From an uncultured Alistipes sp. (GTDB taxonomy: Bacteria; Bacteroidota; Bacteroidia; Bacteroidales; Rikenellaceae): 51,354 bases of DNA. This document shows positions 1-10,600 of the stretch, one piece after another. The notes under the pieces are model-generated. The model saw only the letters and a list, made by a program, of their open reading frames with translations. It was not told the origin of the DNA and did not search any database. The position numbers were made by a program, and so were the translations under genes. The stretch covers positions 1 to 51,354 of the forward strand of contig CASELE010000008.1 in assembly GCA_949288735.1 (NCBI GenBank), given 5' to 3'. Within the stretch, counting starts at the first letter, position 1, and each line of letters starts with the position of its first letter.

Positions 1-18
1 GGTACCCTCGAGGGTACC
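1..18. other. Perfect 18-bp palindrome, KpnI-XhoI-KpnI sites (possible linker)
   Basis: The first 18 bases read GGTACC-CTCGAG-GGTACC, a perfect palindrome made of nested KpnI, XhoI and KpnI sites. It lies at the extreme edge of the window, 37 bases beyond the end of folD. Three stacked cloning sites at a sequence end suggest a vector or adaptor remnant, but a natural palindrome cannot be excluded. Confidence 0.5.
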
Positions 19-55
19 GCCGCGCGGTCTTTGCGGTGCGGATATGGCTCCGTCC

Positions 56-907
56 CTAACGCTCCTTTTTACGGCGGAAGCACTCGATCGTATTCTCCAT
101 CAGGCAGGCGATGGTCATGGGTCCTACGCCTCCCGGCACGGGCGTGATGTACGAAGCCTTCGACGACGCCGTCTCGAAATCGACGTCACCGCAGAGACGG
201 CCCGTCTCCGGGTCGCGGTTCACGCCCACGTCGATGACGACCGCCCCCTCGGAAATCATGTCGCCCGTGATGAACCTGGGCCGTCCGATGGCCACCACCA
301 GAATCTCCGCCCCGCGTGTGACGTCGGCCAGGCCGCGCGTGCGGCTGTGGGCCACGGTGACCGTGGCATTGGCATCGAGCAGCAGCTTGGCAACCGGAAG
401 GCCCACGATGTTGCTGCGGCCCACCACTACGGCACGGCGTCCTTCAAGCTCGACACCGGCCGTATGCAGCATGCGCAGGATACCCTTCGGCGTGCAGGGA
501 AGCGTACAGGGCTGCTTCATCCAGAGCGCCGCCACGTTGAGCGGATGGAATCCATCCACGTCCTTCTCGCGACCGATGGCGGCAATCACACGCTCCTCGC
601 TGATGTGACGGGGCAGCGGAAGCTGCACCAGAATGCCGTCCACCCCTTCGTCGGCATTCAGTTCGGCGATGATGCGCAGCACCTCCTCCTCGGTCGTGTC
701 GGCCGGCCGGCGTATCGTGGTGTTGCGGATGCCCACCGCATCGCACGCCTTGGCCTTACCCGTCACATAGGAGACACTGCCCGGATCGTCGCCCACGAGA
801 AGCACGACCAGATGGGGCACTCGTCCGTATTTCGTCCCGAGAGCGGCGACTTCGGCCGCCATGTCGGCCTTCATCCGGGCCGACAACTCTTTTCCGCTGA
901 TAATCAT
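56..907 (-). CDS. folD: Bifunctional methylenetetrahydrofolate dehydrogenase / methenyltetrahydrofolate cyclohydrolase
   Basis: FolD oxidises 5,10-methylene-THF with NADP+ and hydrolyses the product to 10-formyl-THF in the cytoplasm. The protein is 283 aa, the usual family length. The catalytic Tyr-x-x-x-Lys is Y47/K51 (YVTGK). The substrate segment DGILVQLPLP lies at about 90-99 and the dinucleotide-binding loop GRSNIVGLP at about 163-171. It is the last gene of the purine operon, 24 bases after purD. The context fits its role, because PurN and PurH earlier in the operon both consume 10-formyl-THF. The start ATG at 907 gives the family-typical N terminus. No terminator was seen before the window edge. 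Confidence 0.97.
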   Translation of the reverse strand: MIISGKELSARMKADMAAEVAALGTKYGRVPHLVVLLVGDDPGSVSYVTGKAKACDAVGIRNTTIRRPADTTEEEVLRIIAELNADEGVDGILVQLPLPRHISEERVIAAIGREKDVDGFHPLNVAALWMKQPCTLPCTPKGILRMLHTAGVELEGRRAVVVGRSNIVGLPVAKLLLDANATVTVAHSRTRGLADVTRGAEILVVAIGRPRFITGDMISEGAVVIDVGVNRDPETGRLCGDVDFETASSKASYITPVPGGVGPMTIACLMENTIECFRRKKER

Positions 908-931
908 ATCATACTCTTTGCTTCGTTCCTA

Positions 932-2185
932 CTACTTCTGCTCCAGCGCCTCGTGTCCGATATCCGTGCGGTGGAAGAGTCCGTCGCACTCGATGCGCGC
1001 CACGTCGGCCAGAGCCTCGTCGCGCGCCTCGGCCAGCGTGGCCCCGCGTCCCACGACGAAGAGCACACGGCCGCCCGCCGTGAGAATGCGGTCGCCGTCG
1101 CGCCGCGTACCCATGTGGTAGACCGTGCCCCGCATCCGGTCGAGCCCCCCGATCGGAAGGCCCTTGGCATAGGAGCCCGGGTAACCCTTCGAGGCGAGCA
1201 CGATGCCGAGCGCCGCCCGGTCGTCCCACTCGAGCGGCCCGCAGTCGCGGCCGTCGGCCACGGCGCAGAAGATCCCGGCGGCATCGCTGCGCAGGCGCGG
1301 CAGCACCACCTCCGTTTCGGGGTCGCCGAAACGGGCGTTGAATTCGATGACGCGGATGCCCTGCGGTGTCTTCATCAGTCCGCCGTAGAGTACCCCCGTA
1401 AAGGGAATCCCCTCGTCGGCCAGGGCATCGGCCGCACGCTGCATGATGTGTTCCAGGGCCCAGGCCTCCTCCCCGGCCGTCAGGAACGGCAACGGCGTAT
1501 AGGCGCCCATGCCGCCCGTATTGGGCCCGCAATCGCCGTCGAAGGCCCGCTTGTGGTCCTGCGTCGTCGGCATCGGCCGCACGCTGCGGCCCGCCACGAA
1601 GCACATGAACGAGAATTCGGGCCCGGTGAGAAACTCCTCGACAACGACCCGGCCTTTGCCGTAACGGTCGTCGAGAAGCATGTCGCGCAACGCCGCTTCG
1701 GCCTCTTCGGCGCTCTGCGCCACCACGACCCCCTTGCCGGCGGCCAGTCCGTCGTACTTCAGCACGACGGGCAGCGTGTGGGCGCGCACGTAGGCGAGCG
1801 CCTCGCCGTAATCGGCGAAGGCCCGGTAGTCGGCCGTCGGGATACCGTGCCGGATCATCAGCTCCTTGGCGAACTCTTTCGACGACTCGATGCGCGCCGC
1901 CCCCTTCGTGGGTCCGAAGATGCGGAGCCCCGCGGCCCGGAACGTATCCACGATGCCGGCCGCCAGTGCCGCCTCGGGGCCTACGACCGTAAGTTCCACG
2001 TCGTGCGACGCGGCGAAGTCGCGCAGCCGCTCCACCTCCGTATCGCCGATGGCCACGCACTCCGCCCGGAGCGCAATGCCGGCATTGCCCGGAGCGCAAT
2101 AGATCTTTTCCACCTGCGACGAACGTGCGAGCGCGTCGACGATGGCATGTTCGCGGCCTCCGCCGCCTATGACGAGTACCTTCAT
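932..2185 (-). CDS. purD: Phosphoribosylamine-glycine ligase (GAR synthetase)
   Basis: PurD joins glycine to phosphoribosylamine using ATP, the second step of de novo IMP synthesis. The protein begins MKVLVIGGGGREHAI, the standard PurD N terminus with its glycine-rich loop. The ATP-grasp segments follow, including VLKYDGLAAGKGV and EFNARFGDPE. The open frame extends 11 codons upstream to 2218, but the ATG at 2185 places the hallmark sequence at residue 1, so it was chosen (417 aa). It lies 52 bases after purH and 24 bases before folD, inside the purine operon. Confidence 0.96.
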   Translation of the reverse strand: MKVLVIGGGGREHAIVDALARSSQVEKIYCAPGNAGIALRAECVAIGDTEVERLRDFAASHDVELTVVGPEAALAAGIVDTFRAAGLRIFGPTKGAARIESSKEFAKELMIRHGIPTADYRAFADYGEALAYVRAHTLPVVLKYDGLAAGKGVVVAQSAEEAEAALRDMLLDDRYGKGRVVVEEFLTGPEFSFMCFVAGRSVRPMPTTQDHKRAFDGDCGPNTGGMGAYTPLPFLTAGEEAWALEHIMQRAADALADEGIPFTGVLYGGLMKTPQGIRVIEFNARFGDPETEVVLPRLRSDAAGIFCAVADGRDCGPLEWDDRAALGIVLASKGYPGSYAKGLPIGGLDRMRGTVYHMGTRRDGDRILTAGGRVLFVVGRGATLAEARDEALADVARIECDGLFHRTDIGHEALEQK

Positions 2186-2237
2186 GGTTGCTGTCGGATG
2201 GGCCTCCGCCGCCCGCACGGGCGGCGGAGGCGGTGAA

Positions 2238-3767
2238 TCAGTGTTTGAAATGACGTTCGCCCGTGAAGAGCATGGCGATACCGCGCTCGTCGGCCTTGCG
2301 GACCGAATCCTCGTCGCGGATCGAACCGCCCGGCTGCACGATGGCCTCTACACCGTAATCGGCCGCAAGAGTCACACAGTCGTCGAAGGGGAAGAAACCG
2401 TCGGAGGCGAGCACGATACCCTCCGTGAAGCCGGCCGCACGCGCCTGCCTGAGGGCTATTTCGGCCGAGCCGACACGGTTCATCTGACCGGCGCCCACAC
2501 CCAGTGTCCGTCCGTCGCGCACGGCGACCAGAGCGTTCGATTTCACATGCTTCACAATGCGCCAGCCGAACTCCAGGTCGGACATCTGCGCCCCGGTAGG
2601 CCGGCGGCGCGTCACGCACATGTCGGCCGTGAGGGGCTTCGTATCGAGGTCGAGTTCCTGCACGAGCAGACCGCCGTTCACACCGACGTACTGCACGGGA
2701 CGCTCGTCGCTCCGCTCCATGCGCACCTCGAGAAGACGCAGGTTCTTCTTCGTGCGCAGCACCTCGAGTGCCCCCTCCTCGAAAGCGGGAGCCATGATAA
2801 TTTCCAGGAAGACGGGCTTCATCAGCTCGGCCGCCTCGCGCGTGAGAGGACGGTTCACGGCCACGATGCCGCCGAAGATGGAGACCTCGTCCGCCTCGTA
2901 GGCCCGCCGCCACGCCTCGGCGACATCGCGCCCGACGGCCGCACCGCAGGGATTCATATGCTTCACTCCCACACAGAAGGGCTCGTCGAACTCCCGGACG
3001 ATGTTCAGCGCGGCATTGGCATCCTGTATATTGTTATAGGAGAGTTCCTTACCGTTGAGCTGGCGGGCAAAGGCCAACGAATAGGGCACTTTGTGGTCCG
3101 TGCGGTAGAACCGGGCGCTCTGGTGCGGATTCTCGCCGTAACGGAGCTGCTGCACGAGGTCGAACTCGAGGAAGAGCTTCTCGCTCAGACCGGCCTGACG
3201 ACGCATGTAGGCAGCGATCATCGCATCGTATTCGGCCGTATGGGTGAAAGCCTTGGCCGAGAGACGCAGACGCGTTTCGCGCTGCGTCGCGCCAGCGGCT
3301 CGGAGTTCGCCGAGCACGGCATCGTAGTCGGCCGGATCGCAGACCACCGTCACGTCGGCCCAGTTCTTGGCCGCACTGCGCAGCATGGAGGGACCGCCGA
3401 TGTCGATGTTCTCGATCGCCTCGCCGAACGTCACGTCGGGACGCGCAATCGTCTCACGGAAGGGATAAAGGTTCACGCAGACCAGGTCGATGAAGCCGAT
3501 GCCGTTCTCCTTCAGGGCCGCGACGTGCGCCGGGTCGTCGCGGCGGGCCAGCAGACCGCCGTGGACGGCCGGATGGAGCGTCTTCACGCGGCCGTCGCAT
3601 ATTTCGGGGAATCCCGTCACGTCGCTGATGTTCACGGTCTCGACGCCGCTGTCGCGCAGCAGTTTCATCGTCCCGCCCGTAGCGATCACCTCCCAGCCGA
3701 GGTCGCGCAGCGCACGGGCGAAATCGACCACGCCGCGTTTGTCGCTCACGCTTATCAATGCTCTCAT
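2238..3767 (-). CDS. purH: Bifunctional AICAR formyltransferase / IMP cyclohydrolase
   Basis: PurH formylates AICAR with 10-formyl-THF and closes the ring to IMP, the last two steps of the pathway. The 509-aa length matches the two-domain family. The N-terminal cyclohydrolase domain starts MRALISVSDKRGV. The C-terminal transformylase carries the catalytic Lys-His pair in VGVKHMNPCG. The start codon overlaps the purN stop by four bases (ATGA), which suggests translational coupling. The next gene, purD, starts 52 bases downstream. Confidence 0.97.
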   Translation of the reverse strand: MRALISVSDKRGVVDFARALRDLGWEVIATGGTMKLLRDSGVETVNISDVTGFPEICDGRVKTLHPAVHGGLLARRDDPAHVAALKENGIGFIDLVCVNLYPFRETIARPDVTFGEAIENIDIGGPSMLRSAAKNWADVTVVCDPADYDAVLGELRAAGATQRETRLRLSAKAFTHTAEYDAMIAAYMRRQAGLSEKLFLEFDLVQQLRYGENPHQSARFYRTDHKVPYSLAFARQLNGKELSYNNIQDANAALNIVREFDEPFCVGVKHMNPCGAAVGRDVAEAWRRAYEADEVSIFGGIVAVNRPLTREAAELMKPVFLEIIMAPAFEEGALEVLRTKKNLRLLEVRMERSDERPVQYVGVNGGLLVQELDLDTKPLTADMCVTRRRPTGAQMSDLEFGWRIVKHVKSNALVAVRDGRTLGVGAGQMNRVGSAEIALRQARAAGFTEGIVLASDGFFPFDDCVTLAADYGVEAIVQPGGSIRDEDSVRKADERGIAMLFTGERHFKH

Positions 3768-4378
3768 ATCTTCTCTCTCTTTTCGTTCGTTTCGTCATTG
3801 TTCCGCTCCGCCGGCCCGCCGGTCAGAAGCCGACGCACGGTCTCGACGTAAAGCGGATGTTCGGTGGCATGAATCAGCCGCTCCAGCTCGTCGATGTCGT
3901 CCCCTTCGTAGGGTACGGCACGCTGGGAGATGATCCGGCCGCCGTCGATCGTATCGTCCACATAGTGGATTGTCACACCGTAGACCTTAACGCCGTAGTC
4001 GAAGGCATCGCGGATGGCGTGCGCCCCCTTGAAGGCGGGCAGCAGCGCCGGATGGATGTTCACGATCCGCCCGCCGTAGGCTCCGAGCAGCGTCGGTCCG
4101 CAGATGCGCATGTAGCCGGCCAGACAGACCAGATCGACTCCGGCGGCATCGAGCCGCCGCACGATTTCGGCCTCATAGTCGGCCTTCGATGCATAGCTCT
4201 TCGGGTCGAAGGCGAAGCATTCGGTCGCATGGTCGGCGGCACGACGGACCACGCGGGCTCCGGGCCGGTCGCAGACGACGAGCGCCACCCGTGCCGGAAT
4301 CGCCCCCTCGTCGCAGGCGCACGCAAGCGCCTCGTAGTTCGAGCCGTTGCCGCTGGCGAATACCGCAATCCGCTTCAT
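3764..4378 (-). CDS. purN: Phosphoribosylglycinamide formyltransferase
   Basis: PurN transfers the formyl group of 10-formyl-THF to GAR, the third step of purine synthesis. The protein is 204 aa and starts MKRIAVFASGNGSNYEAL, typical of the family. The catalytic triad is visible as N107 and H109 (NIHPALLP) and D145 (VDDTIDGG). Its stop overlaps the purH start by four bases and it begins 3 bases after purM, so purM-purN-purH are very tightly packed. This is the folate-dependent enzyme and not the formate-using PurT. Confidence 0.97.
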   Translation of the reverse strand: MKRIAVFASGNGSNYEALACACDEGAIPARVALVVCDRPGARVVRRAADHATECFAFDPKSYASKADYEAEIVRRLDAAGVDLVCLAGYMRICGPTLLGAYGGRIVNIHPALLPAFKGAHAIRDAFDYGVKVYGVTIHYVDDTIDGGRIISQRAVPYEGDDIDELERLIHATEHPLYVETVRRLLTGGPAERNNDETNEKREKI

Positions 4379-4381
4379 CGC

Positions 4382-5407
4382 CTAACGGATGACTACTCCG
4401 GGCGTATCCGTCACGCGGCCGATGACCGAGGCACGCTCGCCGCGCGCTTCGAGCAGTTCGACGGCACACGCCGCCTCGGCGGCGTCGAGCGCCACGACGA
4501 GGCCGATGCCCATGTTGAAGATGTTGAACATCTCGCGGTGCGGAATACGGCCCCGCTGTTCGAGGAAACGGAAGACGGGAAGAATCTCCCACGACCCCTC
4601 GTCGATGGAGACGCCCTGACCCTCGTGCAGCAGGCGCGGGATGTTCTCGTCGAAGCCGCCCCCCGTGATGTGCCCGATGCCGTGCACGTCGCACGTGCGG
4701 AGCAGCTCGAGAACGGGACGCACGTAGATGCGCGTCGGCTCGAGCAGCACCTCGCCCAGCATCTTCTGCGACAGTTCCGGATAGACCTTCTTGAGCTCGA
4801 GCCCGTTGTCGGACAGTATCTTGCGTACGAGGCTGAAGCCGTTGGAGTGGACACCGCTCGAAGCGATACCCACCAGCACGTCGCCCGTGCGGACCTTCGA
4901 GCCGTCGATGAGCCGCGACTTCTCCACGGCACCCACCGTGAAGCCGGCGATGTCGTATTCACCATCGCCATACATGCCCGGCATCTCGGCCGTCTCGCCG
5001 CCCACCAGGGCGCAGCCGGCCTGACGGCACCCTTCGGCCACGCCGGCCACGATGGCCTCGATCTTGCGCGGCTCGTTGTGACCCACGGCCACATAGTCGA
5101 GGAAGAGCAGCGGCTCGGCACCCTGCGCCAGCACGTCGTTCACGCACATCGCCACGGCGTCGATGCCGATGGTGTCGTGCTTGTCCATGGCGAAGGCCAG
5201 CTTCAGCTTGGTACCCACGCCGTCGGTGCCGCTCACCAGTACGGGCTCCTTCATGCCCAGGGCCGAGAGGTCGAACATGCCGCCGAAGGCGCCGATGCCT
5301 CCCATCACGCCGGTGCGCGCCGTCGATGCCACATGCTTGCGGATGCGCCGCACCACTTCGTATCCGGCTTCGAGATTCACGCCGGCCTTTTCATAACTTT
5401 CTGCCAT
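4382..5407 (-). CDS. purM: Phosphoribosylformylglycinamidine cyclo-ligase (AIR synthetase)
   Basis: PurM closes the imidazole ring of FGAM with ATP to give AIR. Family features include the N-terminal [14 protein letters not shown], the loop [11 protein letters not shown] and the segment [12 protein letters not shown]. The frame is open to 5455, but residues 1-16 of that longer version are not PurM-like. The ATG at 5407 (MAESYEKAG) gives 341 aa, the usual size. It lies 48 bases after purF and 3 bases before purN. Confidence 0.96.
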   Translation of the reverse strand: MAESYEKAGVNLEAGYEVVRRIRKHVASTARTGVMGGIGAFGGMFDLSALGMKEPVLVSGTDGVGTKLKLAFAMDKHDTIGIDAVAMCVNDVLAQGAEPLLFLDYVAVGHNEPRKIEAIVAGVAEGCRQAGCALVGGETAEMPGMYGDGEYDIAGFTVGAVEKSRLIDGSKVRTGDVLVGIASSGVHSNGFSLVRKILSDNGLELKKVYPELSQKMLGEVLLEPTRIYVRPVLELLRTCDVHGIGHITGGGFDENIPRLLHEGQGVSIDEGSWEILPVFRFLEQRGRIPHREMFNIFNMGIGLVVALDAAEAACAVELLEARGERASVIGRVTDTPGVVIR

Positions 5408-5455
5408 ATTGCGGTTTCTTTCTGTTTTTTCGTTGCACTTCGGATGTCGCGGCAC

Positions 5456-6868
5456 TCAGAACTTGCCGTCCTTGTTGGCCTCCTCCACCCGCTGGTAGAG
5501 CGCCGTCGGATAGCGGCCCGTGAAACAGGCCAGGCATAGCTCGGAACGTCCGCCCGCCCGGAAGAGGGCCTCGGGCGAGAGGAAGGCCAGCGTATCGCAG
5601 CCTATGCACTCGCGCACCTCGGCGAGGTTCTTGCGGGCGCAGAGCAGCTCCTCGTAGGTCGAGATGTCGACACCGTAGAAGCAGGGGCTCTTGATCGGAG
5701 GGCTCGCGATGCGCAGGTGCACCTCTCGTGCACCCGCCTCGCGCAGCATCGCCACGATGCGGCGCGACGTGGTGCCGCGCACCACCGAATCGTCCACGAG
5801 CACCACGCGGCGGCCGCTGACAATGGAGCGCACGGCCGAAAGCTTCATCCGCACGCCCCGCTCGCGCAGCTCCTGCGAGGGCTGGATGAAGGTGCGGCCG
5901 ATATACTTGTTCTTGACAAGTCCCATCTCGTAGGGAATGCCGCTCGCCTCGGCGTAGCCCATCGCGGCGCTCAGGCTCGAATCGGGCACGCCGACCACGA
6001 TGTCGGCATCGACCGGCGACTCGGCATAGAGCAGACGACCCGACTCCTTGCGGAAGGCATGGACGTTGCACCCCTCGATGTCGCTGTCCGGACGCGCGAA
6101 GTATATATACTCCATGGCGCACATCTCGTGACGCTTGAACATCGAATAGTCCGTGCTGCGCAGCCCGTGGCGGTCGATGGTCACGATCTCGCCGGGTTCG
6201 ACGTCGCGCACGAACTCGGCACCCAGCACATCGAAGGCGCAGGTCTCGCTGCTCACCACGTAGCCCTCGCCCAGCCGTGCTATCGAGAGGGGGCGCAGAC
6301 CGTACTTGTCGCGGCAGGCGTAGATGCGGTTGGCCGTCATGACGAGGAAGGCGAAGGCCCCCTCGAGCATGTTGAGCGCCTCGATGATCGAATAGATGCG
6401 CGGCCGGTTGGGCTGGCGCGTCTCCTTCTTGATGAGGTGGGCCAGAATCTCGCTGTCGGACGACGACTGGAAGAGGCTGCCCCGGTTCTCGAGAAAGGTG
6501 CGCAACTGCGCCGAATTGACGATGTTGCCGTTGTGCGCCAGCGCGAAGTCGCCCGAACAGTGGCGGAAAAGGAAGGGCTGCACGTTCTCGATGCCGCCGC
6601 CTCCCGTAGTCGAATAGCGGACGTGGCCGATAGCCATGTTGCCCGTGAGGGCATGCAGCGGCTCGGGCTTGAAGACCTCCGTCACGAGACCTTCGCCCTT
6701 GATGCGGCGGAAGAGCCCTCCGTCCACACTCACGATACCGGCACCCTCCTGTCCGCGGTGCTGGAGGGCATGCAGGCCGTAATAGGTCAGCGTCGCCGCC
6801 TCGGGGACTCCGAAGATTCCGAAGACGCCGCACTCCTCGTGCAGTTCACGGTCGCGAATCGGCTTCAT
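5456..6868 (-). CDS. purF: Amidophosphoribosyltransferase
   Basis: PurF makes phosphoribosylamine from PRPP and glutamine, the committed step of purine synthesis. Cys13 in ECGVFGIFG is the glutaminase nucleophile, preceded by a 12-residue propeptide like that of the Bacillus enzyme. The PRPP loop VVLVDDSVVRGTT is present. The cysteines of the Bacillus-type 4Fe-4S cluster are visible near CAMEYIYFARPD, in SPCFYG and in the CxxC of ELCLACFTG. This indicates the propeptide-processed, Fe-S form, which is feedback-inhibited by purine nucleotides in characterised relatives. It follows purC by 4 bases. Confidence 0.97.
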   Translation of the reverse strand: MKPIRDRELHEECGVFGIFGVPEAATLTYYGLHALQHRGQEGAGIVSVDGGLFRRIKGEGLVTEVFKPEPLHALTGNMAIGHVRYSTTGGGGIENVQPFLFRHCSGDFALAHNGNIVNSAQLRTFLENRGSLFQSSSDSEILAHLIKKETRQPNRPRIYSIIEALNMLEGAFAFLVMTANRIYACRDKYGLRPLSIARLGEGYVVSSETCAFDVLGAEFVRDVEPGEIVTIDRHGLRSTDYSMFKRHEMCAMEYIYFARPDSDIEGCNVHAFRKESGRLLYAESPVDADIVVGVPDSSLSAAMGYAEASGIPYEMGLVKNKYIGRTFIQPSQELRERGVRMKLSAVRSIVSGRRVVLVDDSVVRGTTSRRIVAMLREAGAREVHLRIASPPIKSPCFYGVDISTYEELLCARKNLAEVRECIGCDTLAFLSPEALFRAGGRSELCLACFTGRYPTALYQRVEEANKDGKF

Positions 6869-6872
6869 CGCT

Positions 6873-7592
6873 CTATGCGTTCACCACCCGCTTCAGACGG
6901 GACAGAATCTCCTCGTAGGCCTCGCGCACCCGTCCCAGATCGCGACGGAAACGGTCCTTGTCGAGTTTCTCGTTGGTCACCATGTCCCACAGACGGCAGG
7001 TGTCGGGCGAGACCTCGTCGGCCAGCACGATCCGTCCGTCGGAGGTGCGGCCGAATTCGATCTTGAAGTCGACGAGCGTGATGTTCATCCGACGGAAGAG
7101 GTCGGTGAGCACCTCGTTGATGCGGGCCGTCATGGCGTAGATCTCCTCCAGTTCGGCATAGGAGGCCGCACCGAGCGCCACGGCGTGGTGATCGTTGATG
7201 AGCGGGTCGCCCAGTTCGTCGTTCTTGTAGCAGAGGTCGTAGATGACGTTCGAGGGTTTGGTGCCCTCCTCGATGCCCAGGCGCTGCGCCATCGAGCCGG
7301 CAATCACGTTGCGCACGATCACCTCCAGCGGAATGATCTGCACGCGGCGGCAGAGCTGGTCGCGGTCGTTGAGCGTCTCGATGTAGTGGGTCTCGATGCC
7401 GGCCCGCTGCAGTTCGCGGAAAATAAGGGTCGAGATGGCGTTGTTGAGTACGCCCTTGTTGTCGATGGTCGCCTTCTTGATGTTGTTGAAGGCGGTGGCC
7501 GCATCCTTGTAGTGGATGATGATCTTGTCCGGGTCGTCGGTCAGGAACACCTGCTTGGCCTTCCCCTCGTAGAGCATTTCGAGTTGTTTCAT
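6873..7592 (-). CDS. purC: Phosphoribosylaminoimidazole-succinocarboxamide synthase (SAICAR synthetase)
   Basis: PurC joins aspartate to CAIR with ATP. The protein starts [16 protein letters not shown] and carries the family segments [19 protein letters not shown] and [15 protein letters not shown]. The 239-aa length is normal. The frame stays open far upstream through purL DNA in another register, so the ATG at 7592 was chosen from the conserved N terminus. It lies 11 bases after purL and 4 bases before purF. Confidence 0.97.
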   Translation of the reverse strand: MKQLEMLYEGKAKQVFLTDDPDKIIIHYKDAATAFNNIKKATIDNKGVLNNAISTLIFRELQRAGIETHYIETLNDRDQLCRRVQIIPLEVIVRNVIAGSMAQRLGIEEGTKPSNVIYDLCYKNDELGDPLINDHHAVALGAASYAELEEIYAMTARINEVLTDLFRRMNITLVDFKIEFGRTSDGRIVLADEVSPDTCRLWDMVTNEKLDKDRFRRDLGRVREAYEEILSRLKRVVNA

Positions 7593-7603
7593 GGTATGGT
7601 CGG

Positions 7604-10600
7604 TTATTTGTGCATTTCCTTTCTGAAGTAGTCCACCGCATGGCGGAAGATGGCCTGTTCGCAGTTGCCCGCGATGTTGCGGAAGAGGCCGTCGGCATAG
7701 CGCTCCGTATGGCCCATCTTGCCCAGAATCAATCCGTCGGGCGAGACGAGACCCTCGATGGCATAGCTCGAGCCGTTGGGGTTCCACGGAGCGCGGCCCG
7801 CAGCGTGACCGTCGGGTCCGGCATACTGGAAGGCCACCTGTCCGCGTTCGAAGAGTTCGCGGGCCAGCGACTCCTCGACCACGAACTTGCCCTCGCCGTG
7901 GCTCACGGCCACCGCATGCAGCTCGCCGGGCTCGAAGCCTGCGAGCCAGGGCGAGGCGAGCGAGGCGACCCGCGTGGTGACCACCTGCGAGATGTGGCGG
8001 TTGATATCGTTGCGGAAGAGCGTCGGCGACGCCTCGGTCACCCGGCCCAGGCGTCCGTAGGGCAGCAGGCCCGACTTGACAAGGGCCTGGAAGCCGTTGC
8101 AGATGCCCAGGATGAGTCCGCCGCGGTCGAGCAGCCGATGAATTTCGGCGGCAATCTCCGCATTGTTGAGCACGTTCACGATGAACTTCGCGCTGCCGTC
8201 GGGCTCGTCGCCCGACGAGAAGCCGCCGCAGAGCGCCAGGATGTGGCATCGGGCGATCTGCTCCTTCATCCGCCGGATCGACTGTCGGATGTCGTCGCCC
8301 GCAAGGTTGCAGAGCACATCCGTCACCACCTCGGCCCCAGCACGGCGGAAGGCACGCGCCGTGTCGTAGTCGCAGTTCGTACCCGGGAAGACGGGCAGGA
8401 AGACACGCGGATGCTCCACCGCATCGCCCGGATAGACGAAGGTGCGGCGCACGGGCGCCGTCTCCATCACCGGCACGTCGTTGGGACCCTTGTCGGGATA
8501 GACGGCCGCGAAGCGCTCGGTATTGGCTCGGTAGAGGTCCTCGAGCGGCATGCGCACGCCGTTCACCGTGAGGGCCTTGTCGGACGTCGTGCGGCCGAGC
8601 CGCTCGGCACGCGCATAACCCGGATCGCCGTCGCACTCCACCACGACGGAGCCGTAGAGCCGGTCGAAGAGAGTCCGCTCGTCGCACCGGACCTCGGCGC
8701 CGATCTCGTTGCCGAAGGCCATCTTGGCCAGCGCCTCGGCCACTCCGCCGAAGCCCACGGCCCAGGCCGAGCGTATGCGGCCCGAAGCCGCGGCATCGCT
8801 TATAAAGGTGAAGTTCTCCTTCAGCTGCTCCGTGTCGGGCATTCCGTTCGGACGCGGCGTATGACGCACGAGCCACAGCTCGCTGTCGGGACGTTTCCAG
8901 TCGGTCGACACGACCTGCGAGGCCCCCACCGTCGTGATGCCGAAGGCCATCAGCATGGGCGGCACGCTGATGTGCTCGAATGTGCCGCTCATCGAATCCT
9001 TGCCGCCGATCGAGGGGAGACCCAGCTCCACCTGCATCTTCAGGGCGCCCAGCAGCGCCGCCAGCGGCTTGCCCCACGATTTCGGATCGTGGGTCATGCG
9101 TTCGAAATACTCCTGGTAGGAGTAGCGCATCCGCTCGTAGCGGGCGCCGGCGGCCACCACCTTGGCCGCGGCATGCACCACCGCATAGGCCGCGCCATGA
9201 TAGGGGCTCCACGAAGAGAGATAGGGGTCGTAGCCGAAGGCCATGATGCTCGCCGTATCGGTCTCGCCCTCCACGGGGAGCTTCTGCACCGAGACCTGCG
9301 TCTCGCTGCGCTGCGTCCGCCCGCCGAAGGGAAGCAGCACGGTCGAGGCGCCGATGGTCGAGTCGAACATCTCGACAAGACCCTTCTGCGAGACGACGTT
9401 GTCGTCGCTCAGCGTACGGCGCATCCGTTCGGCCAGATCGGCCCCCTGCGGCTCGCAGCGCAGCGGATCGCGCCGTTCGACGGCCGCCACGCAGGCCTCG
9501 GCACGATGCTTCGCGCCGGCGCTGTCGATGAACGACCGGTCCAGATCCACGACCGTATCGCCCTTGTAGTACATCCGCATGCGGTTCGTGTCGGTCACGT
9601 CGGCCACGTGCGTCACCTCGATATTCTCTTCGCGGCAGTAGCGGCAGAACTCGGCTTCGTCCTTCGCCCCGACAACTACAGACATGCGTTCCTGCGACTC
9701 GCTGATGGCCAGTTCCGTGGCATTCAGTCCGCTGTATTTCACCGGCACGCGGTCGAGGTAGATGTCCAGGCCGTCGGTCAGCTCGCCGATGGCCACGCTC
9801 ACGCCTCCCGCACCGAAATCGTTCGACTTCTTCACCAGACGCGTCACCTCCGGACGGCGGAAGAGGCGTTCGAGTTTGCGCTCCTCGGGGGCGTTGCCCT
9901 TCTGTACCTCGCTGCCGCACGTCTCGAGCGACTTGTCCGTATGCTCCTTCGACGAACCCGTAGCGCCGCCGATGCCGTCGCGGCCCGTCCGGCCACCGAA
10001 CATCAGCACCACGTCGCCCTTGGCCGGCCGTTCGCGGCGCACGCACCCGGCCTTCACGGCACCCACCACGGCGCCCACCTCCAGACGCTTGGCCACGTAG
10101 CCCGGATGGTAGATCTCGCGCACATGCGTGGTGGCCAGACCGATCTGGTTGCCGTAGCTCGAATAGCCGGCCGCCGCCTTCTTCGAGATGACACGCTGCG
10201 GCAACTTGCCCGGAAGGGTCTCCCCCACCGGCTGATGGATATCGCCCGCACCCGTCACACGGAGTGCCTGATAGACGTAGGCGCGGCCCGACAGCGGGTC
10301 GCGGATGGCGCCGCCCAGGCAGGTCGAGGCGCCGCCGAAGGGTTCTATTTCGGTCGGATGGTTGTGCGTCTCGTTCTTGAACTGCAGCAGCCACCGCTCC
10401 GTACGTCCGTCGACGGGCACGTCCACATAGATCGAGCAGGCATTGTTCTCGTCGCTCTCCTCCAGATCGTCGAGCATGCCGTGACGCCGCAGATAGCGGG
10501 CTCCGATAGTGGCTATATCCATCAGGCAGAGACTCTTCTGCTCACGCCCCAGCTCACGGCGCAACGAGAGGTAGAGGTCGAGCGAGCCCTCTATCTCCGA

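Noticed and set aside
44..2236. Long plus-strand open frame opposite folD and purD
   Set aside because: Antisense shadow. Both genes on the minus strand show complete, conserved protein families.
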